Source: Gnetum montanum (taxonomy: Eukaryota; Streptophyta; Gnetopsida; Gnetales; Gnetaceae). Taken from it: DNA of 64,000 bases. The notes below the pieces were generated by a model. That model was not told where the DNA came from, did no database searches, and saw only the letters and a list, made by a program, of their open reading frames with translations. Positions 33,461 through 46,089 of the stretch are shown here, in pieces. How positions within the stretch are numbered: the first letter of the stretch is position 1; every line of letters begins with the position of its first letter. The stretch is from NCBI GenBank assembly GCA_015680685.1, contig MNCI01005898.1, positions 313,062 to 377,061 of the forward strand. The letters are read 5' to 3'. Position numbers and translations under genes: made by a program.

Positions 33461-34657
33461 GTAATGTAATGTAACCATCACTATCCTCTAATAAATTTAG
33501 CATCAATATTACTTGCTAACAATGCTAAGTTTGAAGAAATCACAGGTGGATCCTTCATATACTAGAATCTTGTCTCTCTTGCCCTTGCAAATTCCGTTAA
33601 TGAGACATACATGGATTCTCAATAAGTAGTAAGATGTCAACATCAAATATCATTTGACTCGTTGAATGGCCAAATCTCATCCTTCGCTTCATCATAGTTA
33701 ACCTCTTATATATATAATGATGAATTACATATGATGCAACAAGAAAGAATGAGAGGATAAACTTGAATGGGCAAGGAGGATAAAGGAAAATGAAAAACTA
33801 CAAAGTCCTTACCAACAATTCAATTAGCTTATTAGAGCATGAGAACATTCATCATGCTCCACAAGGAATCTAGATGAGGAGCTTCCATTGATTTCACAAT
33901 CCAAGCTCTCTCAAAGTTACAAAACAACAAATTTGAAAAAGAAAAGAAAAATGAAAGATTTATTCTTGCTCAAATGGAAAATTTACATATGAAAGGAAGC
34001 ACAATTCCCAAGGGTAGACAATAGATTCAATCAAAGTCTTACATAATCAAAGAAAACTAACACTCACATGGATGATGATCAAGGCACCTTGCCAAGACTT
34101 TACCTCTCTCAACTCATCTCTCTCTCCTTAGACTCTCTCTCTTTATCAAATTGAAGGCCCAAGAGGTATCTTTATATCTTTCCCCCCTTGTCTCTTCATC
34201 TTTCCTCTACTTTACCATTCAATTTTATGTCTGTTAAAAATTGTGCAAGATGTCTAATAAAAATAATAGATGTCTTTCCCAAGTGCAGAGATATCAAAGT
34301 AGAATAGATGTCTAATAAAATCATGTTAGATGTCTTAGCTTAGACTTCTTGAGAGTGTGTAGATGTCTAATATGTAGCTTAGACATCTAACTATCAATGT
34401 AGACGTCTAACCTACCAAGGTCAAAGTTAAAGATGCTTATTTTAAGGCCTACAACCTCTGAACACCTCCAAACAAGTTCCCATAGCCCCTAAAACATCCT
34501 AAACTCATCAAAATAGTTCCAAAATATTCCCAAACATGTTAAAATACCTTGAGATCATCATCAACAAAACAACATTAAAATACAAACACAACAACATACA
34601 AATGTCTATGCATGAACATATTGAGGATTAGACATGGGTTGGGTGATGTCCTCATCA
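33461..34657 (-). repeat. Possible LTR of another element with AGACATCT motifs
   Basis: Read on the minus strand, the stretch starts TGATGAGGACATCACCC at 34657. It has repeated agacatct or tagatgtct units (34245-34430), a TATA-like AAGATATAAAGATACC (about 34165-34180) and then a Pu/Py-rich transcribed-looking part with AATAAA (about 33960). This order is that of an LTR. Its 3' end was not found, so it is only a candidate. Confidence 0.35.
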
Positions 34658-36964
34658 GATCTTCTACTAGTTCTCTTCATCACTACTTACACAACTAATA
34701 AGGATAAATCTTCAAGTCCTTCTTCAAAGATGCAAGCTAGCACCACCACTTCTAGTATCATTTAGTTCTAATTGTTTCTTTGTTCTAATCATTGATAAAG
34801 CTAGATTGTGTAATGTGTTGGAAATTCAACTAAAAACCTTAGAATCTAGTTTGATTTTCTTCCCTTCCTATACATATCTAAGGTAGATTCCTCAATTTGA
34901 TGTTACTAGAAACCTCTCTTCAATCTCTCTAGTTGGCTAAATAATAAAATTTACACATTATGCCTTGGATGTATAATAAACATGAAAATGTCCCATTGTG
35001 TTGAAATAAATCTTTGATCCTTGGATCACAATTTGATTGATAATAGCATTTGACTTTATCAAAACTCTCTTTGAGATTGAATTTTATGCCTTGAAAATTA
35101 CTAGAACTAGGGTAGTACAATAATTGATAGTCATAGACTGACACTTATTTGATCTTCTCAAGTAACCCAATGTGTTGATCTTAGACTTATCATCCTATCT
35201 AGCTAACAAAATTACCAATTTCCCAAGGAAAAGATATAAATCATCTTCTTAGTAATTGTAAGCAACACAAAATATTTTTAGGCTAAGATGGTAATGCTAC
35301 AAATTTGTGTAGGCCAAGAATGCAAAAAATATTCATTGCTCATATCTCCATCTCCTTAACTTTTACTTTTTCATCTTTTTATTTTCTATTTTTAATTAAT
35401 TTTTGAATATTTTTAATTTTAATTTCTTTCATTTTTCCTTTTATTTTTTCTCTTTTTTTATTTTGCTAAAAGGAGAGTATTATAAATTCTTTAGAAATCA
35501 TTTCCTTAGAGATGATTAGAGTGCTAGGTTACCATATATAATCCTGAACATGTAGCTGATGAAATAGGTAATTTGCCCATGAGCTCAATGTAGCTAGCAT
35601 AGATTCATGAAATCATGAATCTCCTTTCACTTGTATAGTTAGGTAAACCAAGCATAAACAATACAATTCATTTTCATTCATCAAGAGCCATAACAAGGCT
35701 CATAGGAGTCCTTAACAACCTACGCATTCCAAAACTAGAATCAAGAACTCATATAGATTTTCAAAGCTTACATCTTTAAGTATATGTCCATCAGGTCCTC
35801 TCATGATTCTAGTAGTCATAGCTTTCTTACATTTGATGAATGAAGATATGCCTTGTTCACTAGTGATGGTAGAACTAAAGAAGGTAGATGAATTTGTGTT
35901 GTGTATGCATCCCATAAACCAATGTTTCATATTATTCTTGTTTGGCATTCTCACATCATCATCTCATCTATAAGCTTATCCATCCATGATTTATGTTTCA
36001 TGGTGAGTAGTCATAACTCATATTAAATGAATTTCTATGAACAAAAAAACATATAAAATCATACTTAAAAGAAATATAAATATGAAAATTTATTAATCAT
36101 TAGAAGAAAACATACCCAAAAATAATAAACCAAAGTTGATAGTCCTTTACACTCAAAAAATGAAAATAAAATAACATCAAATAAAAAGAATAAATAGATT
36201 AAAAATGATATATCCTTAGTTTTAAAAAATGCACTTAAAAATACACATAATAGCTAGAATTAAGGTACATAAATAAATAAATCATACTCTATCACTAAAG
36301 CCATTATGTGGAGACCTCTTCTCCCATGATTAAGTTTAAGATTGGTACTTGGAAATTTTATTTTTGAACAATATTAAAAAATTGGTAAGAACATGATTGT
36401 GATTCTTTTTACCATCCTAAATGTTGGTCTTAATGGTTGAATTTTAAAGATGAAGTTTTCTTTCTCTCACTTATGAAAGTTTTACCATTTTTTTTCCTTA
36501 GAATATGAGTAGAAACTTCATTTACTTTATCTCTATAAATGTGTCATCTTTGGTCTTGTCTCTAGGAAGATGATGAAAAATAAGGAAATGACAAGAATTA
36601 GCCTTAATAGTTATATTATTCTTTCTCTTATGAAAATACATTCATCTGTGATGTGATGAATTTCTTATCATATGAGGAGCATCACTATTAGGGTACTATC
36701 CAATAGTGTATGATGATAGAAAATGAATGTAGTACATGACATTAATGAGTTGGACATGTTCCTATCATGTCTGATTTGTAATTCTCCCTATAATAGTATA
36801 AAGAGCCATGATGGATATTGTTGGACTTGTAGTTATTGAAATATTTGTGATGGATATGCTTCATATTGATGGAACACTACATGAGGTATCTAATACATAG
36901 CTTATGAAGTTCCTTGGTAGGTAGAAGGATGACATGATGAAGCTTAAGGAATTGTAGAGGGTTG

Positions 36965-37029
<65 letters not shown>

Positions 37030-38240
37030 TTCACTGGTCTTTCTTGATGGTTTCACTGTCTTCATAGCTATTTTAAAAACTTTGTTTTCTAAATTTTTAA
37101 GTCTTGAAGCTATATTTCAATTTAATACATTCCAAACCTTATCAACAACATTTGAAATTTTTTCTAAAGTATTCTCAATTCTTATGCTTTCTTGTACAAG
37201 GACTTCAATAGCATCAGAAGATTGAGTGTTACATTCACAATCTTTGTATCCTTATGATATTAGTGATTTGTGTTGACTTTCCCAATATTAGCATGCTTAT
37301 GTCATTTACCTTCTAATCTAGTGACACCATCCAAAAAAGCTATAATTTAAGATACTAATATTTAGTTAAGATTCCCCTTAATATACAAAACTAACTAAAG
37401 ACTTATTATTGTAAGTACGAGACTTAATCGTAAATCAACTTGACGACTCACCTAAGCTCATCCTATGATGACTCATAACATAACATCTCTGTACTATTTG
37501 GAAGTTAAATCATCATAAGCTCATTAAAATATAAGAATGATTAGGATAAAAAGGAGGCATTGAAACCTTGAAGTAATTGTAATATAAGTACACCCCAAGA
37601 AATATAATAAAATTAAAACTTTATAACTTAGCATTGCTCTCTAGAATCAAACCCCCATAACTTGGAACTTTTAAATCAAAAGTCTTATTGCTAGCCTAAC
37701 ATCTCATTATTAAACTATGAGAAGACTCACTTCCAAGATAATGATAAATCATGTCAATTATGCCATATGCCACATAGTGCCCTAACATTATTGTCAATTA
37801 AAGATACTTGTTATACAACGTCATATAGTTAGTACATATAAATATCTAAAATAAAGTTAAATAAAAATATTAAAAATCCTAAAATAAGCTAAACTAATAA
37901 AATATTTTAAAAATAATAAAATATTATTGATTAAATGGATAAAAAAGATACAAGATATAAGTTAGAATTACAACAATAATTTATCAAATATGCTTAGTTA
38001 AGAGATGTTATACTTTATTTTTATAGGCTTTAGGCTTCCTAGAGGTAGGTTCTTTTAATCATGGTGGTGAATTCTCTCAAAGGTTTATTAATTTAAAGGA
38101 TTTATAGTAGATTTTTTACAACAAAATATTTTTTAAAGGAAAATGATCTAAAAATGGAAAATACTAATGTCTCTCAAACTGTAGAGACTATGAAGAATTC
38201 TAAAGTTTTTTATTCTATTTTACTAGTGTAGGAATGCTTA
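34658..38240. other. AT-rich non-coding stretch
   Basis: The interval is AT-rich, with only short open frames and no recognisable domain. It contains a TC microsatellite (36965-37026). It is likely decayed repeat sequence, but no family was identified. Confidence 0.5.
36965..37026. repeat. (TC)n microsatellite
   Basis: An almost pure TC dinucleotide run of about 60 bases. The Ser/Leu and Arg/Glu frames that cross it are repeat translations. Confidence 0.95.
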
Positions 38241-39216
38241 CAATTTCCTTGTTCTCTTAACTACATGTGTCTTTTTAGGTTTCAGGCTTCATAGAGATAT
38301 CTTAGAGGCAATCAAGTCATCTTGTTTTATATCTAAGCTCTCAGAAGTATCTTTGAGGATAGAAGACACCTTAGCTAAGCATTAAGAGCTTGTAATGGAT
38401 GTCCTAGGATTAAGAAAGATGTCTGGGAAATTTTGCAAAATTCTCAAATGAGATCTCTTAGAAGTGGCTAAGATGTCTCACATGTTTCTAATATGTCCCA
38501 ATTGAGACATTTGCAATGTGGCTAAGACATCTCAGCAATTTTGGAGACATCTCCAACCATGACGAGATGTCCCACCAAAATTACCAGTTTAATAGCAAGA
38601 CATTCCAGAAAGGCTAGAGATGACCCAAATGGAAAGGAAAACTTCCAAAATTATGGTTCCAAGTTTGGAAGATTTTGAGACAAGGTGGAGAAAGATGAAA
38701 ATAGTGAAGGATCTTTCATTTGAGCTAGAGAAAGATTTCTAGGTCTTTGTCTCACTTAGTTAATAAATATGGATTGTGTTTCATGCTTGTAATAAAAGGA
38801 GAGATCATGAAAGATCTTGGTGAGAGCTCTTTAATTGATAAGAGCTTAGAAAGGGTGTAATAGAGAATATTTAGTGAGTTCATAGGTAGTTGCCACTCCA
38901 AGGTCAATTGTATGGTATAATAGCTTATGTGTTCTTATTCTTGCTTATGTGTTGAAATCTCAGTCCCAAGTTATGAAAGAGTCTCTCTTGGTTATGTCTT
39001 CCATCATTGTGTGGTTGTACAAGATCATGCTCTACAACATCAATTTATATTAGATGTTTTTTGGATTATGAAACTCTATTGTAATCTTCTCTTTCTAATA
39101 ATTAAAGATAGCTAGTATTCTTGTTTGCTTGCATATTATTTGTCTTTTCATAATATTTGGATTTAGTGTTTGGAAAGTGATTTTAATATTGAAGTGAACC
39201 TACTCTAGCTAAAAAT
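38241..39216 (+). repeat. LTR 3' part of a tRNA-Met-primed gypsy element
   Basis: The interval ends directly at a primer site (39217). It holds repeated gagacatctc and aagatgtct units (38280-38585) followed by a region with AATAAA-like signals, as in an LTR. The left boundary is not defined. Confidence 0.4.
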
Positions 39217-39230
39217 TGGTATTAGAGCTT
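39217..39230 (+). other. Primer-binding site, initiator tRNA-Met type
   Basis: The sequence TGGTATTAGAGCTT differs by one base from TGGTATCAGAGCTT, the common plant gypsy and copia site complementary to the initiator tRNA-Met 3' end. A gag-like start codon follows 50 bases later. Confidence 0.7.
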
Positions 39231-39278
39231 AGTGTCAATTGTTGTTTGAAACTTGGTTGTTGATCTTATCAGTTTCAA

Positions 39279-40220
39279 ATGGCACCTAAGAAGAAACAAG
39301 TGTAAGCCTTGCATAAATACATGGAGAGCATGAAGTCTACCTTTCAATTGATGGTTACTTGATTGGATAAGATCAATGTAAAGGTATATAGGAATGATAG
39401 TCCCAACCATATTCAAACCTACAGAGATGATGAGCATTCATGTTTAATTGAAGAAGTTTCACAACCTAGTGAAGATTGAGCGAATAATAAGAAATGATAA
39501 TGCAACTATGTGAGTATATAAATCCATCAGCCAAGGATTCCAATGGAAGGAAACCCTATTCTTCATATCATAATTTTGAGGATTCCAAAATTCATAAGTG
39601 CTTCTTCCACCAGTAATCTTAATGAAGAAGATGATGCAAGACATTCTAGAATGTTCAGAAATGTTGCAAGACTTCCATATGTTAAGTTTAATAATTTCAA
39701 TGATGTAGATGGTATCAATTATTTTTCAAATTAGTTGAAGGTACTTGACAAGTGCTTTAAGATAGAAGAGATACTAAATCACTTGAGGGTAGTTATTTCT
39801 AAATATAGATTAGAAGGCATGACTTTTACTTGATGGAGAAAGAAGTTCCAAGATTATGAAAGATAAAATGATCAATTCATCAAAGATTGGAATATGATGA
39901 AATACAAGTTGCAAAGAAAATTTGAATAGTCTCATCAAAGACAAGAGACTATCATAAATTTGAAATTCCTAAGGTAAGGTGCAACGGATGTCAATGAATT
40001 CTACATTTCATTTTATGATCTATTCCATCAAGCTAAAGTAAACTAGGAGTATAAATAGGCTTTGATCTTTTTGGGAGGTCTCAAAAAGGCATATCAATAG
40101 GAGTTATCTTCTTATGAGCCACAAACTCTTGATGAGACTTATGATTTAATACTCAAGGTTGAAAATAAATTAAGTAGATTCAAAAACAAAAGTAAATAAT
40201 GTTCCAAGATGAAGGAGAAG
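39279..40220 (+). pseudogene. gag fragment of a tRNA-Met-primed gypsy element
   Basis: The frame starts MAPKKKQV and is soon stopped. Further on it keeps recognisable gag pieces: LPYVKFNNFNDVDGINYFSN, then a Trp/Arg-rich stretch with VISKYRLEGMTFT, and ELSSYEPQTLDETYDLILKVENKL at the end. Many stops and frame changes break it. The fragment ends where an Athila-like LTR begins (40221), so it was cut by that insertion or by a later deletion. No continuation was found beyond 48899. Confidence 0.6.
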
Positions 40221-40963
40221 TGATGAGTGGCAAGGTACCCCTACACTCAACCATATGAATACGAGTGTTACATGTGCAATCTGGTCAAACTCCACAGACA
40301 AACTAGTTGTGGCATCTAGATAGTTAGCCTTAGGTCGCAATTCGCTATCTTCCCACTTGGACTAGTATTAGCTTTGTCACATATGGTTTAGTCCAGAGTG
40401 AGGTGTATGATAGGTTTCTAACCTAATGCTACTCCTAAAGGCAATAGAAAGTAATATTCACTAATCTAGGAGAGAGAGGATCAGAGAAACTAAACTAGCC
40501 TAAGTGTGATGAGCATCCGTTCCTTGATTATCCATACACATCTTGGACTTCATGCACGACTACCACTAGGATTACCAAGTGCAGATCCTAGGTACACTAC
40601 TGGGTTACCAAGTAGTCACACTTAAATGCTCGTAATCAAGTTGTACTNATTAAATAATTACTCTAAGTGAATGTTGCAATGATGAAGTAATCTCGATCTT
40701 TATTGTCAATCATGTGCATGTCCAAGTATGTCACACTCAAATAAAGGATGTCGTACAATTACAATCACCACACTACGAGCATACATGAAGAGGAAAAGGG
40801 TTGAGAGAGAGAAAATGAAACCTAAAATCAAAACTAACTCTAAAAAATTCTATCCTCTAACTCTTCTATCTACCTCTTATTTATAGATGAGGAGACAGGC
40901 TACGATATCGCAGATGCGATATCATGGCTGCAATATCGCGATCACCCAAATGACGACTCATCA
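40221..40963 (-). repeat. 3' LTR of the Athila-like element
   Basis: The ends are TGATGAG and CTCATCA. The block with gttgtggcatctagatagtta and ggtttagtccagagtgaggtg aligns with the LTRs at 47948 and 60539 and, reversed, with 32657. A TATA box (CTATAAATAAG on the minus strand, about 40876) and GATATCGC palindromes (40903-40952) lie at the upstream end. A single N is at 40648. The sequence GGGGGTA at 40964-40970 on the minus strand is the polypurine tract. Confidence 0.8.
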
Positions 40964-41130
40964 TACCCCCACGACTGAATGAAAACTCATCCTTGAGTTA
41001 CAGTGATTACATAGTCGATAGGTATGGGATTATTGGATGGTGAAAATGGAGTTATTCTACAGTGTGGAATAAAAAATAAAACAAAGACACAATACAAAAA
41101 AATGTGCTACAACTACAAATTTTGTGGAAC

Positions 41131-43919
41131 TCATGTAGTTCCTAGTGGCAATGGCTCCTCCATTGGTGCTTTTCCTTTGTCTTGTGCTCTAGGCTTTGAG
41201 ACTTGATGGCGTTGAAGTATGGCCTAGAGTTTCTCCTCTTTAGTATGAGGGTCTTGTGCCATCCATGCTAATGTTCCAATGTTTGACAGAGTCAACACTT
41301 CCCATAGACAGGGTAGCTGTGGAAACATTTGATTAGCCTTGACATACCAAGCCCCAAACACCCGTCGTTCCTCTTCATAGGCTTTGGCTTTATCTTTCTA
41401 TTCTTGGAAATCCACTAGCCATCAAGCAAAATCTGCTATGACACCTTTTTGGCCTTAGTAGCTTGCCTTCACCACCTAAAGTTCAAAATTTTTAATCTCC
41501 AATTTTTCCAACAGCTTCTTGCGTTCTGCAAATTTTGCTTTGTATTTGACATAGGTGGATGCTACCTACTACTCAAGCTCTATCCTTGGATGATCTATTG
41601 TTAGCATGGCAAGGTTGCCATACCGCAGGTTTGCCAACTCTATGTATTTTGTCAAATCTTGAATCTGCAGATCCTGGTTCTTAACTTCTGCTTGGTGGGA
41701 AAAGGCATATGTGTCCAATATGGCCCACCAGTCAGTGTGTTGAGCACTAATAGCATTGATGTGGGCCTTGGCCATATGGATCTCCTTCTCAAGAATCTAT
41801 TTGTACATCCCCACCTAATCTTGAAAGTGCTCCTTCAGCTTTTCATGCCATTTAGCCTCATTTTTCCATGTGCTTAATTCAATGGCTATCTTCTAACGAA
41901 TTGCGTGTACCTCCTCCATTGAGAGGGTTCAATTCTTCCTGGCTACATGGCTTATGTCTTGGTTAACCCAGATGAATTGTTCTCATAACTGATGAAAATG
42001 TTCTTCGAGAATGTTCTTTTGCTTTTCTACAAAGGTTAACTGAAGGTTGTCGATAACAAGCTGTTTATTTTCCTTCTATAAGGCATTGAGTGCCTTGAGA
42101 TGTGCATGAGTTTGCGCCTGTGCTACAAACGCATCCCAAATAGCCTTCTCTTTTTCTTTAGCCACCTTTTTATTCTTCGTGATTAGGTTGGTTAGTTTCT
42201 TAGTTCTGAAATTATCTAACTAGTCTGCAGGAACAAATTGCAAAGGGTCCTGCTGTGCTACTTGTAGAGCCATGAGCTACTCTTTTAATTTCTGCACCTC
42301 TGCTTCAGCATGCTCAGCCCTCACTTTTGTTAAGACCAGCTTCCCCTTTGTGGAAATGAGGTTTGACTAAATTGCTGTAACATCCTAAGGGATGTCAAAC
42401 AAGGACGTCATTACTTGTCCTATTTGGAGCAATTGATCAAGCACATCCTCATGTTCTGTAGGAGCCATTGAGGTTCCAGCCAAATTTTGAGCATCCTGTG
42501 CTCCTGTGAGATCTGTTGGTGGTACAATAGATACATTTAATGATTCTTTGATGTGGTCTACGACCACTTCTGCAGCTCCTACTACATCTTGGTGTTGCAT
42601 GACCACCATAGTGGCTCCTTCACCAGTTCTAATTGCACTTGGAAAGATGCCACGTTTCCTGAGATCTATTGTGACCAAACACTTTCCCCTCCTCCTGTAT
42701 GAATAGATACTTCACCCTTTGTGCAATCCAAAGAAACCATGGGTTGAATGACATCATCAATGATGTGAAATAGTTTTGTGTCATCACGACTTCCCCAACT
42801 AACCATCTCAGTGATGGCCCTAAGATGGCTCATCGACAGTCTGTAGTCTTGCGGTGGTGGCTGATCCTAGCCTATGCTGGGCCTTGCTTCTTGCTATTGG
42901 CTGGGTCCTATACTTGGAGGTTGGTTGGGTCCTATAAGTTGAGTTGCAGTTGGTTTAGTCGTCTATTCTTCTTCTTCTTCTTCTAGCCTCAGCGTCTCAC
43001 CAATAATTTTCCTTGTGGCTGGTGGCTTTAACAGTTCAGCATAGGAAGCATTTTGGGATTCTTGGAGGACATCATTGGTGTACCCCCTGATACTAGCACA
43101 TTGGCAAAGCTTTCTGATAAGATAAGGGAAAGGCAACGCCATCTTCCCTGTCTTCCGTTCCTCGAACCACCTCAAGATCTCCGTTAAATATAGATGGGGC
43201 AGGTTAGCATTAACCTTTCCCATTAGCACTACACATCCTCTAGCCACATATGTTGAAATTATTTTTAAGCTCTTTATGGGGAAGAGGTGATAAGTTCCAA
43301 TTTTGAAGTAGATCCTCTCTTCTGTCATCAGCTCACCAAATGTCTTATCTTTGCCATAAGCCCTTTTCAACCAATCCTGTTGCACATCGGGGTCTAAACT
43401 GGTGGATAACTAAGCAATCTTGGACCTTGTATTCGAAAGGTTTAATACTTTTGAAATGGCCTATGTAGATAAATCAACTGACACACCACAGATGTTGACA
43501 GTGGTGCCTTGCTCTCTGTTGTGCCAGAATCGGTACGTCTTCCCTAGGTACCAAGCATGGCTTTTGGAGAGGGTAGGCCATAAGGGAGATCCTTGGAGGT
43601 GATCCCTAACAGCTTTATGAGTGAACTCTACAAAAGATTAAAAGTTTAATTCCACAATCATCGCAGTGAATGTGGACTTTTCATGGATGGCCTGAACACA
43701 ATCTTGGGACAACGTGAGATGTTGTCCCTGTTCAAGCGTTGCAACAGCTCCTCCTTCTACCTACCCAAGCTGTATTGTAGGAGGGTCCTCTTGATGAATA
43801 CTAAATGATTGTTCCTCCTGTTCTATATGTTATCTGGCAGGATCTTGTCTTCCACCTCTCTTAGGTTGTCTGCTTCCACCTTGAGCAGGATCTTTCTTTT
43901 GTCCACATTTTGGGGCCAT
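41131..43919 (-). pseudogene. Extra ORF of the Athila-like element: transposon-type domain plus coiled coil
   Basis: The start MAPKCGQKKDPAQGG is basic. A globular part (42963-43600) has WYLG-TYRFWHNREQGTTVN, AYGKDKTFGELMTEERIYFK and MGKVNANLPHLYLTEILRWF. This resembles the 'putative plant transposon protein' domain found beside gypsy elements, named from memory. An acidic run, then a long coiled coil (41470-42250; for example KEKEKAIWDAFVAQAQTHAH) and a basic-proline end (KGKAPMEEPLPLGTT) follow. Stops such as those in 42240, 41577 and 43770 break it. A copy with the middle deleted is at 61680-62274, which confirms both ends. The function is unknown. Confidence 0.65.
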
Positions 43920-44189
43920 TTGCAATCACACGAGGCCAAGCATTAGTAAGGTTGTTTTTGAAGTTAAGTTATACCTTATTGCTTTCCTTAATCAATTAAT
44001 TTATTTTATCTTTATGTGATATTTCCTGAAAGATTGTAATAATGAGTCCGTTTTACTTAGGTGGTTTCCAATTTTAATTTCCTGCTATACCTAGGGATTA
44101 AATGATTTTTTTGGCACATTTTATTCTTAATTTACAACTAATTACCCTCAATAATGTCCTTTGGATGATGATAAATTCCAAAAAGTTAG

Positions 44190-44480
44190 GTGCTATTCGG
44201 TAGGTGTCCCTCCCCCACGACTAAGCTAAACACTCTAGGTTCAAGCAAGTTCAAATGGAATTAAAATCAAAGTACCAAAGAGCAAGATATGAATATGAAA
44301 GCAAGGGTTACTCAATCGCAAGTCATAGACAAAAAAATTTGAAAACTCCCCTGTGTGAATGATGAGAAATGATGCTAAGTGTTGCGGGGGGAGGAGGGTT
44401 GCCTATTTATAGGTTTTGGGGATGCGATATCGCGTATGATACATCGAGTACGCGATATCATGACCCTAGTGACATTGGGC
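44190..44480 (-). promoter_or_regulatory. Internal LTR-like promoter before the extra ORF
   Basis: On the minus strand, GATATCGC-type palindromes (44427-44460: gcgatatcgcgtatg, gtacgcgatatc) come just before a TATA box (CCTATAAATAGGC, 44402-44414). The arrangement and distance are as in U3 of this family's LTRs (48745-48895). It lies about 480 bases upstream of the ATG of the extra ORF, within the element. The second copy of the element has lost the palindromes (62745-62790). Confidence 0.5.
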
Positions 44481-45397
44481 ACCACAAAAATACTAAATTT
44501 TTTAGGGATTTTCTTGAAATCAACATTGTAACTTAGGACATTAGGCTATTGTTAAGAGGTTTGAATGTAATTAGATGGTTTTGAAGGCATGAATAATGAT
44601 CTATGGGTTTCATCAATGAGGACCTTGGGTGGCAAGTGAGAGAAAAAGGTCATGTAATGGTACACAGGAACGTTATTATTCAGAGGGATAGTAGTAGGGA
44701 AAGAAAATCGTTAAAAATATACTAAGGGTAAGAAATGGTATGTGTGAGCTACATCATAAGTGAAGATTACAAAAGATTACACAAGTGGGTCCTCCCCAAA
44801 GCAAGTTGCCCTTGTGTAACCACACTTAAAGTGTCTGTGGGCACTAGAGGAGTTAAATGTAATCTGTACTAACTCCACAAAACACACACATGTAATTATC
44901 ACTAGAATGAGATGAAAATTCTATGTTACACGAGACACGAGCTACAATTACACAAACAGTTAGATGAGACGAAGTATAGAAAGGGATCGTAGAGATTGGG
45001 ACATGAGGTAACTGACCTAGGGCACAATGAATCCTGCATGTAAAGCATGATTAACGTGTCATTAACCCATTGTTCCAAGATCAGGACCAAGTCCATTCCT
45101 CTCTAAACAGTGACATCGCATTGTTTCATCCCATGATGAACAACTATGAGAGTACCATAACAACAAGGTGTACGATCACTTGGCGTTTAGTATAAGGGAG
45201 GAGTGATTTTTTGTTTTATGGCACTTTGTTTTTTTTTCGCTTTACTAAATCCAGAGAAACCACCAACCTTCAGACATGGGTGCATGTCTTTCCAGTGTGA
45301 CCCCCTAGAACAACATTTGATTTTCAGTGCCCTTTTGATTACTCTTACTCCCATTTTTCATTAGATCTACAAGGATCTTAGTACAACCACATTGCAC
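44481..45397. other. Non-coding internal region of the Athila-like element
   Basis: No coding signal was found. The stretch aligns with 62760-63713 over most of its length (for example cactttaagtgtctgtgggcactag and gtaccataacaacaaggtgtacgatcacttgg). That shows it is a regular part of the element. Confidence 0.6.
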
Positions 45398-46089
45398 NNN
45401 NNNNNNNNNNNNNNNNNNNNNNNNNNNNNNNNNNNNNNNNNNNNNNNNNNNNNNNNNNNNNNNNNNNNNNNNNNNNNNNNNNNNNNNNNNNNNNNNNNNN
45501 NNNNNNNNNNNNNNNNNNNNNNNNNNNNNNNNNNNNNNNNNNNNNNNNNNNNNNNNNNNNNNNNNNNNNNNNNNNNNNNNNNNNNNNNNNNNNNNNNNNN
45601 NNNNNNNNNNNNNNNNNNNNNNNNNNNNNNNNNNNNNNNNNNNNNNNNNNNNNNNNNNNNNNNNNNNNNNNNNNNNNNNNNNNNNNNNNNNNNNNNNNNN
45701 NNNNNNNNNNNNNNNNNNNNNNNNNNNNNNNNNNNNNNNNNNNNNNNNNNNNNNNNNNNNNNNNNNNNNNNNNNNNNNNNNNNNNNNNNNNNNNNNNNNN
45801 NNNNNNNNNNNNNNNNNNNNNNNNNNNNNNNNNNNNNNNNNNNNNNNNNNNNNNNNNNNNNNNNNNNNNNNNNNNNNNNNNNNNNNNNNNNNNNNNNNNN
45901 NNNNNNNNNNNNNNNNNNNNNNNNNNNNNNNNNNNNNNNNNNNNNNNNNNNNNNNNNNNNNNNNNNNNNNNNNNNNNNNNNNNNNNNNNNNNNNNNNNNN
46001 NNNNNNNNNNNNNNNNNNNNNNNNNNNNNNNNNNNNNNNNNNNNNNNNNNNNNNNNNNNNNNNNNNNNNNNNNNNNNNNNNNNNNNNNN
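45398..46089. other. Assembly gap
   Basis: A run of 692 N. Frames drawn across it have no meaning. The matching copy at 63713-64000 may show what the right side of the gap contains. Confidence 1.

Noticed and set aside
34929-35954. Short minus-strand frames that might be copia remnants
   Set aside because: No gag, integrase or RT motif could be seen. Composition alone is not enough.
36877-37225. Ser/Leu and Arg/Glu repeat proteins
   Set aside because: They arise from the TC microsatellite.
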